From Streptosporangium subroseum (GTDB lineage: Bacteria > Actinomycetota > Actinomycetes > Streptosporangiales > Streptosporangiaceae): DNA of 64,000 bases. Position numbers and translations under genes: made by a program. A model generated the notes under the pieces. The model had not been told where the DNA came from, did not search any database, and was given only the letters and a program-made list of their open reading frames with translations. The stretch spans positions 23,028 to 87,027 of the forward strand of contig NZ_FZOD01000041.1 in NCBI RefSeq assembly GCF_900188345.1. Reading direction: 5' to 3'. This document shows positions 26,612 to 37,101 of the stretch, in pieces (the stretch's first letter is position 1; each line of letters begins with the position of its first letter).

Positions 26612-28072
26612 TTACCAGGTCGTCGGCTTGCTGGGGGTGAACAGCCAGGCGTCGAAGAGCTTGTCGAGTTGCTTGCCGGAGATCTTCTCCGCCAGCGCGA
26701 TGAACTCCTCGGTGGTGACGTATCCGTACTTGTGGTCGGCGGTCCAGGTCTTCAGCAGCTTGAAGAACGCCGGGTCGCCGATCCGCTGCCTGAGCGCCTG
26801 GAGCGTCATGCCGCCGCGGGTGTAGACCGAGCTGTTGAAGAGGTCGTCGGGCCTGGCGTGGCCCGCCGGGTATTTCCAGATGGCGTCGTCCGCCGGAGCC
26901 GCGTACTCCTTCTGGAACTGCTGCTCGGCGGTCTTGCCGCCGTTGTGCTCGGACCAGAGCCACTCGGCGTAGGTCGCGAAGCCCTCGTTGAGCCAGAGCT
27001 CCCTCCACCGCCTGATGGTCAGGCTGTCGCCGAACCACTGGTGGGCCAGCTCGTGGGCGATGATCGCGCTGTCCGGGGTGAACCCGCCGTAGAGGGGCTT
27101 GGTCTGGTTCTCCAGGGCGTAGCCGGCGGAGAAGTCGTCGACCACGCCGCCGGTGGAGGAGAACGGGTAGGGGCCGAACACGGTGCTCCAGTAGTCGGTG
27201 ATCTTCCCCGACTCCGTGTACAGATTGTCCAGCGTGCCGCGGAACTTCGGATCCACGGCCGCCAGGTTCTTGATCCCCGCGGCGGTCTTGCCCTGGCGCA
27301 GCTCGAACTTGCCCAGCGTTATGGTGGCCAGGTAGCTCGCCATCGGGTTTTTCTCCTTCCAGAGGAAGGTCGTCTTGCCGTCACCGGTCTTCGGCTCACC
27401 GACGAGCTCGCCGTTGGCCAGTGCGGTGGTCCCCTTGGGAACGGTGATCTCGAAGTCGTAGCTCGCCTTGTCCGCCGGGTGGTCGTTGCCGGGGAACCAG
27501 GTCCTGGCGCCGTTGGGCTCGCACGCGACGAACGCGCCGTCCTTGGTCGGGATGAAACCGTAGGTGCCGAGGTTGGTGGAGTGCTGGACCGGCTTGGGCT
27601 CTCCGGCGTAGGAGACCTCGACCTTGAACGGGGTCTTGTCGGGGATGTACGCGGCCGGGGTCACGGTCAGCTCCTGCTTGGCCCGCTCGAACGTCGCGGG
27701 CCTGCCGTTCACAGTGATCTTGCTGACGTCGAAACCGGCCAGATCCAGGTTGAAGCTGGACAGGTCCTGGGTGGACGTGGCCTCGATCCCGGCCACGCCG
27801 GAGAGGCGTTTGGTGGGCGGGTCGTAGTCGATCTTGAGCCGGTAGTGGGCGACGTCGTAGCCGCCGTTGCCGTCGGTCGGGAAGTCGGGATCGCCGATTC
27901 CCGGGGCGCCGGCCCTGCCCGCATGCTGCGCGACGGTGCGCGTGCCGTCGGGGGGCGCCGGGTTGTCGACGGCTGAGGCGGGGACGCTTTCCCCGCTCGA
28001 CGCCGAGCAGGCAACTGCCCCGAATGTGCCGAGAAGAGTAGCGGTTACCACGATAAGCCGACTGGACGTCAT
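26612..28072 (-). CDS. M1-family aminopeptidase lipoprotein
   Basis: 486 residues. A hydrophobic signal ends in a lipobox-like VACSA; the catalytic domain has the zinc motif HELAHQWFGDSLT (HExxH) with the third ligand in NEGFATYAEW, and the exopeptidase-type motif YALENQ. It is a zinc metallo-aminopeptidase likely tethered to the outside of the membrane. It is shorter than typical 850-residue M1 enzymes and lacks their C-terminal domain, like other actinobacterial M1 lipoproteins. ATG 28072 starts the signal; the upstream extension to 28108 does not. Confidence 0.87.
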   Translation of the reverse strand: MTSSRLIVVTATLLGTFGAVACSASSGESVPASAVDNPAPPDGTRTVAQHAGRAGAPGIGDPDFPTDGNGGYDVAHYRLKIDYDPPTKRLSGVAGIEATSTQDLSSFNLDLAGFDVSKITVNGRPATFERAKQELTVTPAAYIPDKTPFKVEVSYAGEPKPVQHSTNLGTYGFIPTKDGAFVACEPNGARTWFPGNDHPADKASYDFEITVPKGTTALANGELVGEPKTGDGKTTFLWKEKNPMASYLATITLGKFELRQGKTAAGIKNLAAVDPKFRGTLDNLYTESGKITDYWSTVFGPYPFSSTGGVVDDFSAGYALENQTKPLYGGFTPDSAIIAHELAHQWFGDSLTIRRWRELWLNEGFATYAEWLWSEHNGGKTAEQQFQKEYAAPADDAIWKYPAGHARPDDLFNSSVYTRGGMTLQALRQRIGDPAFFKLLKTWTADHKYGYVTTEEFIALAEKISGKQLDKLFDAWLFTPSKPTTW

Positions 28073-28150
28073 GTCCTGAAGCCCCCCTTTTTCTGGCCCG
28101 GGTCTCACCGGGCCGCATCGACGGCAGACTACGCGAACGGCCTCTGACCA

Positions 28151-28810
28151 TCAGGTATCTACGACAAGCGTCTTGGCGGCCATGTCGTGGAGAGCTTGTT
28201 TGCGCTGGTTGAAAAGGATGAATGCCAGGTCAATCCAGCCCAGGCAACAGGTGGCGTACATCACCCACGTCGCCACCTCGCGGAGGGCGGCCTGCCCGAC
28301 GCCGACCCTCTGCCCGCTGACGTCGGTCACTCGCAGGTGGAGAAGTTTCTTGCCGAGGGTCTGGCCGTTCCAGAAGGCGGTCAGCAACCAGTAGTAGAGG
28401 AAACCGACAACGGCCGCGAGCAGTGTGTGCTGGATGGGAATCCGGACGAAGACGCCCGACTCGATGTCCAAGATAGTGCCGTATGTCTGGTAAGTGAACG
28501 GCGAGGAGATGAGGCTGACGATGATGATGTCGAGGATGCCTGCGAACAGGCGGCGCCAGCGTCCGCCCAGCCTGGCGGGCATCGGTCCGGGCAGCCCGAA
28601 GCAGGGCCCCGGCCCGATCGGGCCGGGGCCGTACTCCGGTGCGCCGTGGCCGGATGGACCGGAGTCGTGCTCAGGTGCGGCGTACCCGGGGGTTCCACCG
28701 CCGGACGCGCCGTGACCCGGCCCTTGGCGACCTTGGCCGGGAGGGGGGTCGGGCGGGGGAGGGGGCGAGGGGTTCGATCGCGGCTCGTCCGGCGGTGGTG
28801 GTGATGCCAT
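28151..28810 (-). CDS. RDD-family membrane protein (Pra-like)
   Basis: 219 residues with a Pro/Gly-rich N-terminus of about 90 residues and an RDD domain: LGGRWRRLFAGILDIIIVSL, a second helix LLAAVVGFLYYWLLTAFW, GQTLGKKLLHLRVTDVSG, and a last helix. This resembles proline-rich antigen Pra (Rv1078), found with cbs, metB and greA in mycobacteria (from memory). The role is unknown; some RDD proteins affect transport or phase variation. ATG 28810 is chosen; the GTG/ATG further upstream adds a non-conserved extension. Confidence 0.8.
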   Translation of the reverse strand: MASPPPPDEPRSNPSPPPPPDPPPGQGRQGPGHGASGGGTPGYAAPEHDSGPSGHGAPEYGPGPIGPGPCFGLPGPMPARLGGRWRRLFAGILDIIIVSLISSPFTYQTYGTILDIESGVFVRIPIQHTLLAAVVGFLYYWLLTAFWNGQTLGKKLLHLRVTDVSGQRVGVGQAALREVATWVMYATCCLGWIDLAFILFNQRKQALHDMAAKTLVVDT

Positions 28811-28880
28811 GTGACCTTGATCGCCATGGACCGGCCAGCTCAAAGTCAAGCGTTGTTAAAGACTCTCCATGAAATCCTGG

Positions 28881-29990
28881 TCAAAGGTTGCCCCGGAGGT
28901 CCTGCTCGCGCTCGATCGCCTCGAAGAGCGCCTTGAAGTTGCCCTTGCCGAAGCCGAGCGAGCCGTGCCGCTCGATGAGCTCGAAGAACACCGTGGGACG
29001 GTCCTGCACGGGCTTGGTGAAGATCTGCAGCAGGTAGCCGTCCTCGTCGCGGTCGACCAGGATCTTGCGCTTCTTCAGCTCCTCGATCGGCGCGCGGACC
29101 TCACCGATCCGGCTACGCAGCTCCGGGTCGTCGTAGTAGGAGTCGGGTGTGTCCAGGAATGCCACCCCGGCCTCGCGCATGTGGTCGACGGTGCTCAGGA
29201 TGTCGTTGGTCGCCAGCGCGATGTGCTGCACGCCGGGGCCGCCGTAGAACTCCAGGTATTCGTCGATCTGCGACTTCTTCTTGGAGATCGCCGGCTCGTT
29301 GAGCGGGAACTTCACCTTGCGGGTGCCGTCCGCGACCACCTTGGACATCAGCGCCGAGTACTCGGTGGCGATGTCGTCGCCGACGAACTCCGCCATGTTG
29401 GTGAAGCCCATGACCCGCTTGTAGAACTCCACCCACTCGTCCATCTTGCCGAGCTCCACGTTGCCGACGCAGTGGTCGATGGCCTGGAACAGACGGCCGT
29501 TACGCACGTCGGGGGCCGGGAGGAGAGGCTCCGCCGCGACGTAGCCGGGCAGGTAGGCGCCGCTGTAGGCGGACCGGTCGATCAGGGTGTGCCGGGTCTC
29601 GCCATAGGTCGCGATCGCCGCGGACATCACCTTGCCGTGGTCGTCTTCCAACAGGTGCGGCTCTTCCAGGCCCTTGGCGCCCCGGGCGATCGCGTGGGCG
29701 TAGGCGGCCTCGACATCGGGGACCTCGATGGCCAGGTCGATCACACCGTCGCCGTGCTCGGTCACGTGGCGGGCGATCTCGGTGCCGGGCCGTACGGAAC
29801 CACGGAACTCGAACCTGGCGCTGCCGGAGGTGAGGACGTACGCCACCTCGTCACGGCTGCCGTTCTCCGGCCCCCGGTAGGCCACGAGCCGCATGCCGAA
29901 AGCGCTGGAGTAGTAGTGGGCGGTCTGCTTGGCGTTGCCCACGGCGAAGACCACGGCGTCCATACCGTTCACAGGAAAGGTGTCATTCAT
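28881..29990 (-). CDS. hppD: 4-hydroxyphenylpyruvate dioxygenase
   Basis: 369 residues. The Fe(II) ligands fit AIDHCVGNVE (His), GVQHIALA (His) and FFELIERHGS (Glu), and the start FPVNGMDAVVFAVGNAKQ is near-identical in style to Streptomyces enzymes. It converts 4-hydroxyphenylpyruvate to homogentisate in tyrosine breakdown or ochronotic-pigment formation. ATG 29990 is used; upstream codons to 30026 are not family-like. It diverges from an Lrp/AsnC regulator gene 102 bases away. No homogentisate dioxygenase is nearby. Confidence 0.93.
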   Translation of the reverse strand: MNDTFPVNGMDAVVFAVGNAKQTAHYYSSAFGMRLVAYRGPENGSRDEVAYVLTSGSARFEFRGSVRPGTEIARHVTEHGDGVIDLAIEVPDVEAAYAHAIARGAKGLEEPHLLEDDHGKVMSAAIATYGETRHTLIDRSAYSGAYLPGYVAAEPLLPAPDVRNGRLFQAIDHCVGNVELGKMDEWVEFYKRVMGFTNMAEFVGDDIATEYSALMSKVVADGTRKVKFPLNEPAISKKKSQIDEYLEFYGGPGVQHIALATNDILSTVDHMREAGVAFLDTPDSYYDDPELRSRIGEVRAPIEELKKRKILVDRDEDGYLLQIFTKPVQDRPTVFFELIERHGSLGFGKGNFKALFEAIEREQDLRGNL

Positions 29991-30051
29991 ATGGATACTG
30001 TCCGTTTTAATGGGCGCTTTGTGCAACAGCCACTAAAATGGGTAGACAATA

Positions 30052-30090
30052 TGTACAGCTATTCGCGCGTGACATCGGGATGCCTGTACA
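30052..30090. promoter_or_regulatory. Paired TGTACA sites in the hppD/Lrp intergenic region
   Basis: Two identical palindromes, TGTACA, lie at 30052-30057 and 30085-30090, with centres 33 bp apart (about three helical turns). They sit in the 102-bp gap between divergent hppD and an Lrp/AsnC-type gene, so they are candidate operators for that regulator. Confidence 0.5.
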
Positions 30091-30092
30091 CC

Positions 30093-30572
30093 ATGACAAT
30101 TGATCAACTCGACGCCCGGCTCATCGCCCTTCTGGCCGCGGAGCCCAAACTCGGCGTGCTGGAGTGTTCGCGGCGGCTCGGGGTGGCCAGGGGGACCGTG
30201 CAGGCGCGTCTCGATCGGCTGGCCGCACGGAGAGTGATCACCGGCTTCGGTCCCGACGTCGACCCCGCGGCGCTCGGCTACGACGTGACCGCGTTCGTGA
30301 CCCTGCAGATCCGGCAGCTCAGCGGGCACGAGCCGGTCGCCGACCAGCTCGCGGCCATCCCCGAGGTCCTGGAGGTGCACACGATCACCGGGGGTGACGA
30401 CATGCACTGCCGGGTGGTGGCACGCAGCAATGCCGATCTGCAGCGGGTCATTGACCTGATCGTTGACGTGCACGGTGTTGTCAGGACCTCAACGGTGATA
30501 GCACTGGACACTCCCGTGCCATACCGGGTTCTGCCTTTGGTGGCCGATGTCCCACGCCAGGGGAGCGGCTAG
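30093..30572 (+). CDS. Lrp/AsnC-family regulator divergent from hppD
   Basis: 159 residues: N-terminal helix-turn-helix (DARLIALLAAEPKLGVLECS; RLGVARGTVQARLDRL) and C-terminal RAM ligand domain (VLEVHTITGGDDMHCRVVAR). Lrp-like regulators sense amino acids or related acids; position and orientation make it the probable regulator of tyrosine catabolism (HpdR-like in Streptomyces, from memory). The ATG at 30093 begins the helix-turn-helix and is only three bases after a TGTACA repeat. No Shine-Dalgarno is visible. Confidence 0.85.
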   Translation: MTIDQLDARLIALLAAEPKLGVLECSRRLGVARGTVQARLDRLAARRVITGFGPDVDPAALGYDVTAFVTLQIRQLSGHEPVADQLAAIPEVLEVHTITGGDDMHCRVVARSNADLQRVIDLIVDVHGVVRTSTVIALDTPVPYRVLPLVADVPRQGSG

Positions 30573-30609
30573 CCGTACCATCCCAAGGAGGGTCCAGACA
30601 CCGTTATCC

Positions 30610-30628
30610 ATCGTTTAACCTTAACGAT
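30610..30628. promoter_or_regulatory. Inverted repeat upstream of the PBP gene
   Basis: ATCGTT (30610-30615) and AACGAT (30623-30628) flank TAACCTT in the 102-base gap after the Lrp-type gene, about 50 bases before the PBP start. It could be an operator or a promoter-associated hairpin. Confidence 0.3.
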
Positions 30629-30674
30629 CCGCACAACCGACGGGGGTCTGGTGCGGATTTGATCGGGGGCACGC

Positions 30675-32873
30675 GTGCGAATGGGCGGCGGGAAGGGCAG
30701 ACCCGGGAGACGACTCCTGCGGATCACACTCATCGTCTTCGGCATCGGTCTTTTCTCGGTCATCGGCCTGCTCGCAGTGGTGTGGGCCGTCACCCCCATC
30801 CCGGACAGCACGCAGCCCAAGGCCACCGCGCAGGGTTCGGTGATCTACTACCGTGACGGCAAGACCGTGCTCGCCAAGCAGGGCGTGAACCGCAAGAGCG
30901 TGCCCCTGCAGAAGGTGCCGGAGACGCTCAGAAACGCGGTCATCGCCGCCGAGAACCGCTCGTTCTACGACGACAAGGGCGTGTCCGTGTCGGGCACCTT
31001 CCGCGCCATGTGGTCCACGGTCAGCGGTCAGCAGCTCCAGGGCGGCTCGACGATCACCCAGCAGATGGTCCGCAACTACTACAGCGGCCTCAGCCAGGAG
31101 CGTTCCGTCGTCCGCAAGCTCAAGGAGGTCATGATCTCCTTGAAGGTGGACCAGTCGAAGTCCAAGGAATGGGTGCTGGAGCAGTATCTCAACACGATCT
31201 ACTTCGGCCGGGGCGCCGACGGTGTCCAGGCCGCGGCCAACGCCTACTTCCGTAAGGACGTCGGCAAGCTGACCCTCGCCGAGAGCGCCTACCTCGCCGC
31301 GGTGATCCAGCAGCCCTCCCGGTTCGCCAACCCCAAGGGCGCCGACCTCGACGCGGCCAAGGCACGCTGGCGATCGGTGATCGACGGAATGGTGGAGACC
31401 CGGGCGATCACCGCCGAACAGGCCGCCGCGGTCAAGTTCCCCACCCTCAAGGCACCTAAGGCGATCTTCGAGCCCAAGGGCCAGGAGGGTTACATGCTCG
31501 ACCAGGTGGCGGCCGAGCTCAAGCAGAGGGGCTACACCGACGAGGTCATCAACCAGGGCGGTTTGAAGATCGTCTCGACCTTCGACAAGAACCTGATGGC
31601 CGCCGCCGAACGGGCCGTCACCTCGGTGCTGCCGGAAGACACCTCCAAGAAGGTCCGCACCGGCCTGGCCGCGGTGGACCCCGCGACCGGCGAGGTCGTC
31701 GCCTTCTACGGCGGCCGCAGCTACACCGCCAACAAGTTCGACAACTCCTTCTCGGCCAAGGTGCAGGCCGGATCCACGTTCAAGGCCTACACCCTGGCCG
31801 CCGCCCTGGACGACGGCCTCGGCCTCGACACCCGCGTGAACGGCAACTCGCCGATGCATGTCGCCTCGGACCCCGAGCATCCGATTCCCAACTCGGAGGG
31901 CGAGTCGTACGGCGAGATCAACCTGGTCACCGCGACCCAGAACTCGGTGAACACCGCCTTCGTGGACCTCGGACAGAGGGTCGGCCTGAACAAGGTGGTC
32001 AAGCTCGCCGAGAACGCGGGCATCCCCGCCGCGCAGCTCACCCCGCACAAGGCCGCGGCCGTGCTCCCGCTGGGGGTGGCGTCCGTGAGCGCCGTGCAGA
32101 ACGCCTCCGGCTTCGCCGCGTTCGCCGCCGAGGGCGTCCACCACGAGGCCCACGTGATCCGCTCGATCACCGACGCCCAGGGCAAGGTCACCAAGAGCAC
32201 CACCAAGGGCAAGCGGGCCTTCAGCGAGCAGGCCGCGATCGACGCCACCTACGCGCTCACCCAGGTCGTCAACGCCGGAACCGGCTCGGCCGCCCGCCTC
32301 TACGACCGTCCGGTGGCGGGCAAGACCGGCACCACCGACGAGTCGGCGGCCGCGTGGTTCGCCGGGTTCACCCCGCAACTGGCGACCGCGGTGGACATGT
32401 TCCGTGACGACAACAAACCGGTGGTGGTGGGCGGCAGCGCCCAGTTCGGCGGGAGCTACCCGGCTCAGATCTGGCACGCCTTCATGACCGAGGCGATGGC
32501 GGGCAAACCGGTCAAGGACTTCCCCGAGCCGTCCAACTACGGCTACTCCACGCCCTACGGCGACTACCCGTCCGACGGCCCGTCCGACGGACCCTACGGC
32601 CAGGACTACGGCGACGGGCTCGACCAGAACGGCGACCCCGTCGCCCCCGACCCGCAGGAGACGGGAAACTCGGTCCCCGACCAGCCCGCGTCCCCCGACC
32701 AGAACCAGGCTCCCGACGGCACGGGCGACGGGACGGGCGACGAACTCGGCAACGGCGGCAACGGCGGCAACGGCCAAGACCAAGGTCAGGGCGACGGCCA
32801 GGACCAGGGGCAGTGGCAGGACAACGGCCAGGACCAAGGCCAGGGCCGGTGGCAGGGCAACGGCCAGGGCTAG
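30675..32873 (+). CDS. Class A penicillin-binding protein (transglycosylase + transpeptidase)
   Basis: 732 residues: short cytoplasmic tail, one membrane helix, GT51 glycosyltransferase domain (AAENRSFYDDKG, GGSTITQQMVRNYY), then transpeptidase with SxxK STFK, SxN TQNSVNTA and KTG motif GKTGTTDESA. It polymerises and cross-links peptidoglycan. The C-terminal ~120 residues are a low-complexity Pro/Asp/Gly/Gln tail made of short DNA repeats. The TAG stop falls inside that repeat and the repeat continues in frame after it. GTG 30675 or ATG 30681 are equally possible. Confidence 0.9.
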   Translation: MRMGGGKGRPGRRLLRITLIVFGIGLFSVIGLLAVVWAVTPIPDSTQPKATAQGSVIYYRDGKTVLAKQGVNRKSVPLQKVPETLRNAVIAAENRSFYDDKGVSVSGTFRAMWSTVSGQQLQGGSTITQQMVRNYYSGLSQERSVVRKLKEVMISLKVDQSKSKEWVLEQYLNTIYFGRGADGVQAAANAYFRKDVGKLTLAESAYLAAVIQQPSRFANPKGADLDAAKARWRSVIDGMVETRAITAEQAAAVKFPTLKAPKAIFEPKGQEGYMLDQVAAELKQRGYTDEVINQGGLKIVSTFDKNLMAAAERAVTSVLPEDTSKKVRTGLAAVDPATGEVVAFYGGRSYTANKFDNSFSAKVQAGSTFKAYTLAAALDDGLGLDTRVNGNSPMHVASDPEHPIPNSEGESYGEINLVTATQNSVNTAFVDLGQRVGLNKVVKLAENAGIPAAQLTPHKAAAVLPLGVASVSAVQNASGFAAFAAEGVHHEAHVIRSITDAQGKVTKSTTKGKRAFSEQAAIDATYALTQVVNAGTGSAARLYDRPVAGKTGTTDESAAAWFAGFTPQLATAVDMFRDDNKPVVVGGSAQFGGSYPAQIWHAFMTEAMAGKPVKDFPEPSNYGYSTPYGDYPSDGPSDGPYGQDYGDGLDQNGDPVAPDPQETGNSVPDQPASPDQNQAPDGTGDGTGDELGNGGNGGNGQDQGQGDGQDQGQWQDNGQDQGQGRWQGNGQG

Positions 32874-32930
32874 CGCCGCCAGGGCCGGGATCAGGGCAAC
32901 GGCCAGGGCCCTGGGCAGGACCGGGGCCGA
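32700..32930 (+). repeat. GGCCAGG-type repeat across the PBP stop codon
   Basis: A degenerate repeat of 9-18 bp units such as GGCCAGGACCAAGGCCAGGG covers the last coding part of the PBP gene and continues past TAG (32871-32873) for about 60 bases as R-Q-G-R-D-Q-G-N-G-Q-G in the same frame. One CAG-to-TAG change in a repeat codon could have produced the stop. Confidence 0.55.
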
Positions 32931-32966
32931 CGCGTCACCGCCGGCCCCGGGCGTCAGGCCCTCCGT

Positions 32967-35006
<2,040 letters not shown>

Positions 35007-35215
35007 CGAGACCCTCCTGCGTAAGTGGTGCGTGCGTTCTCGTCGCGCGAGACGTGCTCGGATCGCACGTACTCGTTCTACCTCCACGGCCTCACCTCAC
35101 ACTAAACCGAACACGGGGCCACACCGTGAACATGCGGGGTCGTACCCGACGCGGCTCGCGCCCAACTGAGCTGGGGAGATGTGCTGGTGCGGCATCGGGC
35201 GTAGGCTCTCTGGGC

Positions 35216-36376
35216 GTGGATCTCGACTTCGTCTGTGTGCACGCCGGCAGGACAGCCTCCGAGCTGACCCGGCGTGATGTGGCTCGCGCGCTGCTTGCCG
35301 TGCCCTCAGGGGTGGCGCTGGTGGCCATCCCCGATCTGAGGAGAGCGCTGATGGCGGTGGGCAACCCGCTGTCACTGCCCTTCTGGGATTCCGCCAAGAC
35401 GACGCTCAGCGCGATCGAGTCCGGTGGGGCGACGGTGGGCGACGTGCAACGGTGGCTGGAGTCCACCGGCACCGAGCCGCTGCTGCTCACCCGCAGCTTC
35501 TTCGTCTGGCCCGAGGAGGACGAGCGGGGACCGATCGGCGCGGAGATGTTCCGCGGCCTGGTCGCCTATCTGGAAGAACGGGTCGCCGCCGGGGAGATCG
35601 ATCCCGACGCGCTCGCCCAGGGTGACGAGGACGCCAGGGAGGTCTACGCGGACCTGCAGGAGCGCTGGCTCACCAGCCCGCTGCCCGACGGGAGGGTGCC
35701 GGGAGCCGCGGTGAGCGACGAGCAGGATGAGGAGCTGTTCGCCGCCTGGGACGAGGAGGAGGCGTTCGCCCTCAGCGAGCTGCGCCGCATCCTGGCGGAG
35801 CTGCCCGATCCCGAACGGCCCGTCAGGGAGCTGAAGGCCGCCGCCACGCGGCTGCGCGAGGTGCTGGCCGAGCCCGGCTACCCCGGTAACGTGCTGCGGG
35901 CGTGCGCCGGATACGACGGGCAGCCGCTGCCCGCCGACGACGAGGACCTCTGGCTGACCGTCACGGCGGGCATCGCCGGGCCGATCTCGGACCTGCCCGA
36001 TGAGGACGACAGCGCTGAGGAGTTCTCCAACCTGGACAACGAGCTCAGCCACGAGGACTCCGTGCTGGCCGCGCTGTGCGCGATCCACCACGCGGACTGG
36101 CTGGCCGTGGTCGCCGCCCTGGCCAGGCGCGGGCCGGGGGTCCTGGCCTCGCCCGAGCGGATCGCCCGGCTCATCGCCGAGTCCGAGGACATCGACGTCG
36201 CGCTGGACGAGCCGGAGGACCTGGAGGCGGCGGAGACGCTCTTCAGCTCGGTGACACCGCTGTGGGCGTGCCTCGGGATCGTCGACAGGACCGAGGTGCT
36301 CACCCCGCTGGGCCGCTGGGGCCTGCCCAGGGCCCTGGAGCGGGCCTGGTCGTCGACGGACGTGCTCGGCGACTAG
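35216..36376 (+). CDS. Uncharacterised acidic protein
   Basis: 386 residues with no family I can name. It is very acidic in the middle (AVSDEQDEELFAAWDEEEAF and DLPDEDDSAEEFSNLDNE), with short helical blocks and no signal peptide or membrane helix. Start GTG 35216 (VDLDFVCVHAGRTASELTRRD) lies just after the divergent DUF255 promoter region; earlier in-frame codons have no support and the ribosome binding site is weak. It is followed by a 46-bp hairpin repeat and converges on a GNAT gene. Confidence 0.6.
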   Translation: MDLDFVCVHAGRTASELTRRDVARALLAVPSGVALVAIPDLRRALMAVGNPLSLPFWDSAKTTLSAIESGGATVGDVQRWLESTGTEPLLLTRSFFVWPEEDERGPIGAEMFRGLVAYLEERVAAGEIDPDALAQGDEDAREVYADLQERWLTSPLPDGRVPGAAVSDEQDEELFAAWDEEEAFALSELRRILAELPDPERPVRELKAAATRLREVLAEPGYPGNVLRACAGYDGQPLPADDEDLWLTVTAGIAGPISDLPDEDDSAEEFSNLDNELSHEDSVLAALCAIHHADWLAVVAALARRGPGVLASPERIARLIAESEDIDVALDEPEDLEAAETLFSSVTPLWACLGIVDRTEVLTPLGRWGLPRALERAWSSTDVLGD

Positions 36377-36377
36377 C

Positions 36378-36487
36378 GGGTGAGGGCGGTGCGGCTCGGA
36401 GGCCAGGACGATGCGGCCTCCGAGGGTGAGGGCGGTGCGGCTCGGAGCCCAGGACGGTGCGGCCTCCGAGGGTGAGGGCGGTGCGCC
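36378..36487. repeat. 46-bp tandem repeat with internal hairpins
   Basis: Two full copies (36378-36423 and 36424-36469, differing at two positions) and a partial third form a direct array. Each copy contains an inverted repeat: CTCGGAGGCC (36395-36404) and GGCCTCCGAG (36415-36424) with a ten-base loop; in copy 2 one arm base differs. It lies between convergent genes immediately after a stop codon, so tandem bidirectional terminators are one reading. Confidence 0.75.
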
Positions 36488-36514
36488 GTACGGCCTACAC
36501 GCGCCGCCCCGCTG

Positions 36515-36832
36515 TCACTCCCCGTCCTCGACCAGGTCGAGGTAGTCCTCATGCACCAGATCTTTGTATTCGGGGTGTCGCCGGATGTATCGAGCGACGA
36601 AGGGGCAGAGCGGCACGACCGGCAGGCCTGCCGTACGGCTCTGGTCCAGGGCCGCGACGACCAGGCGGCTACCCAGGCCCATTCCCTCGAACTTGGGGAG
36701 GATCTCGGTGTGCGTGAAAAAGATCTTATTGGGGCGTCGCCGGTACTGGGCGAACCCGGCGACCTCGCCGTCGACCAGGATCTCGAAGCGAGAGGCTTCC
36801 GGATGGTCGGAGACCTCGATGTTTTCAGGCAT
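36515..36832 (-). CDS. Small GNAT-type acetyltransferase
   Basis: 105 residues matching the short YjdJ-like GNAT group: FEILVDGEVAGFAQYRRR, FTHTEILPKFEGMGLGSRLV (acetyl-CoA loop GMGLGS), VVPLCPFVARYIRRHPEY. These 90-110 residue N-acetyltransferases are reduced to the catalytic core; the substrate is unknown. ATG 36832 has AGGAC upstream. It precedes a small membrane protein and mca on the same strand, but the gaps suggest it may be transcribed with them only loosely. Confidence 0.85.
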   Translation of the reverse strand: MPENIEVSDHPEASRFEILVDGEVAGFAQYRRRPNKIFFTHTEILPKFEGMGLGSRLVVAALDQSRTAGLPVVPLCPFVARYIRRHPEYKDLVHEDYLDLVEDGE

Positions 36833-36878
36833 GCCCGTCCTCAGAGGGGTCTGCGCCGGATCTTCCGGGGGAGATCGG

Positions 36879-37067
36879 CTAGGGGGAGGTGGGGGTGGTG
36901 TCGTTCTGCTTCCGCAGCTCCGCCTCGGACGGAACCTCGATCTTGGCGACGTGTCTCCTCATCGACTTCACGAGCAGGAACAGGGCGAAGCCCAATGCCG
37001 CGACGACGAGGAATCCCACCAGGCCGGGACCGATCTCACCTTTGATGGCGCTGTCAAATGCAATCAC
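36879..37067 (-). CDS. Small single-pass membrane protein next to mca
   Basis: 62 residues: an N-terminal segment, a transmembrane helix (LVGFLVVAALGFALFLLV) followed by basic KSMRRHVAKI and a short C-terminal tail. The equivalent protein stands beside mca in mycobacteria (Rv1083, from memory). The start GTG 37067 is 34 bases downstream of the mca stop, so the two are probably co-transcribed. Function unknown. Confidence 0.75.
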   Translation of the reverse strand: MIAFDSAIKGEIGPGLVGFLVVAALGFALFLLVKSMRRHVAKIEVPSEAELRKQNDTTPTSP

Positions 37068-37101
37068 ATCTCAAGTTTGCCACCGACCCCCCACAGTCGT
37101 G

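Noticed and set aside
36378..36487. CRISPR-like repeat array
   Set aside because: Units are contiguous without unique spacers, and no cas gene is present.
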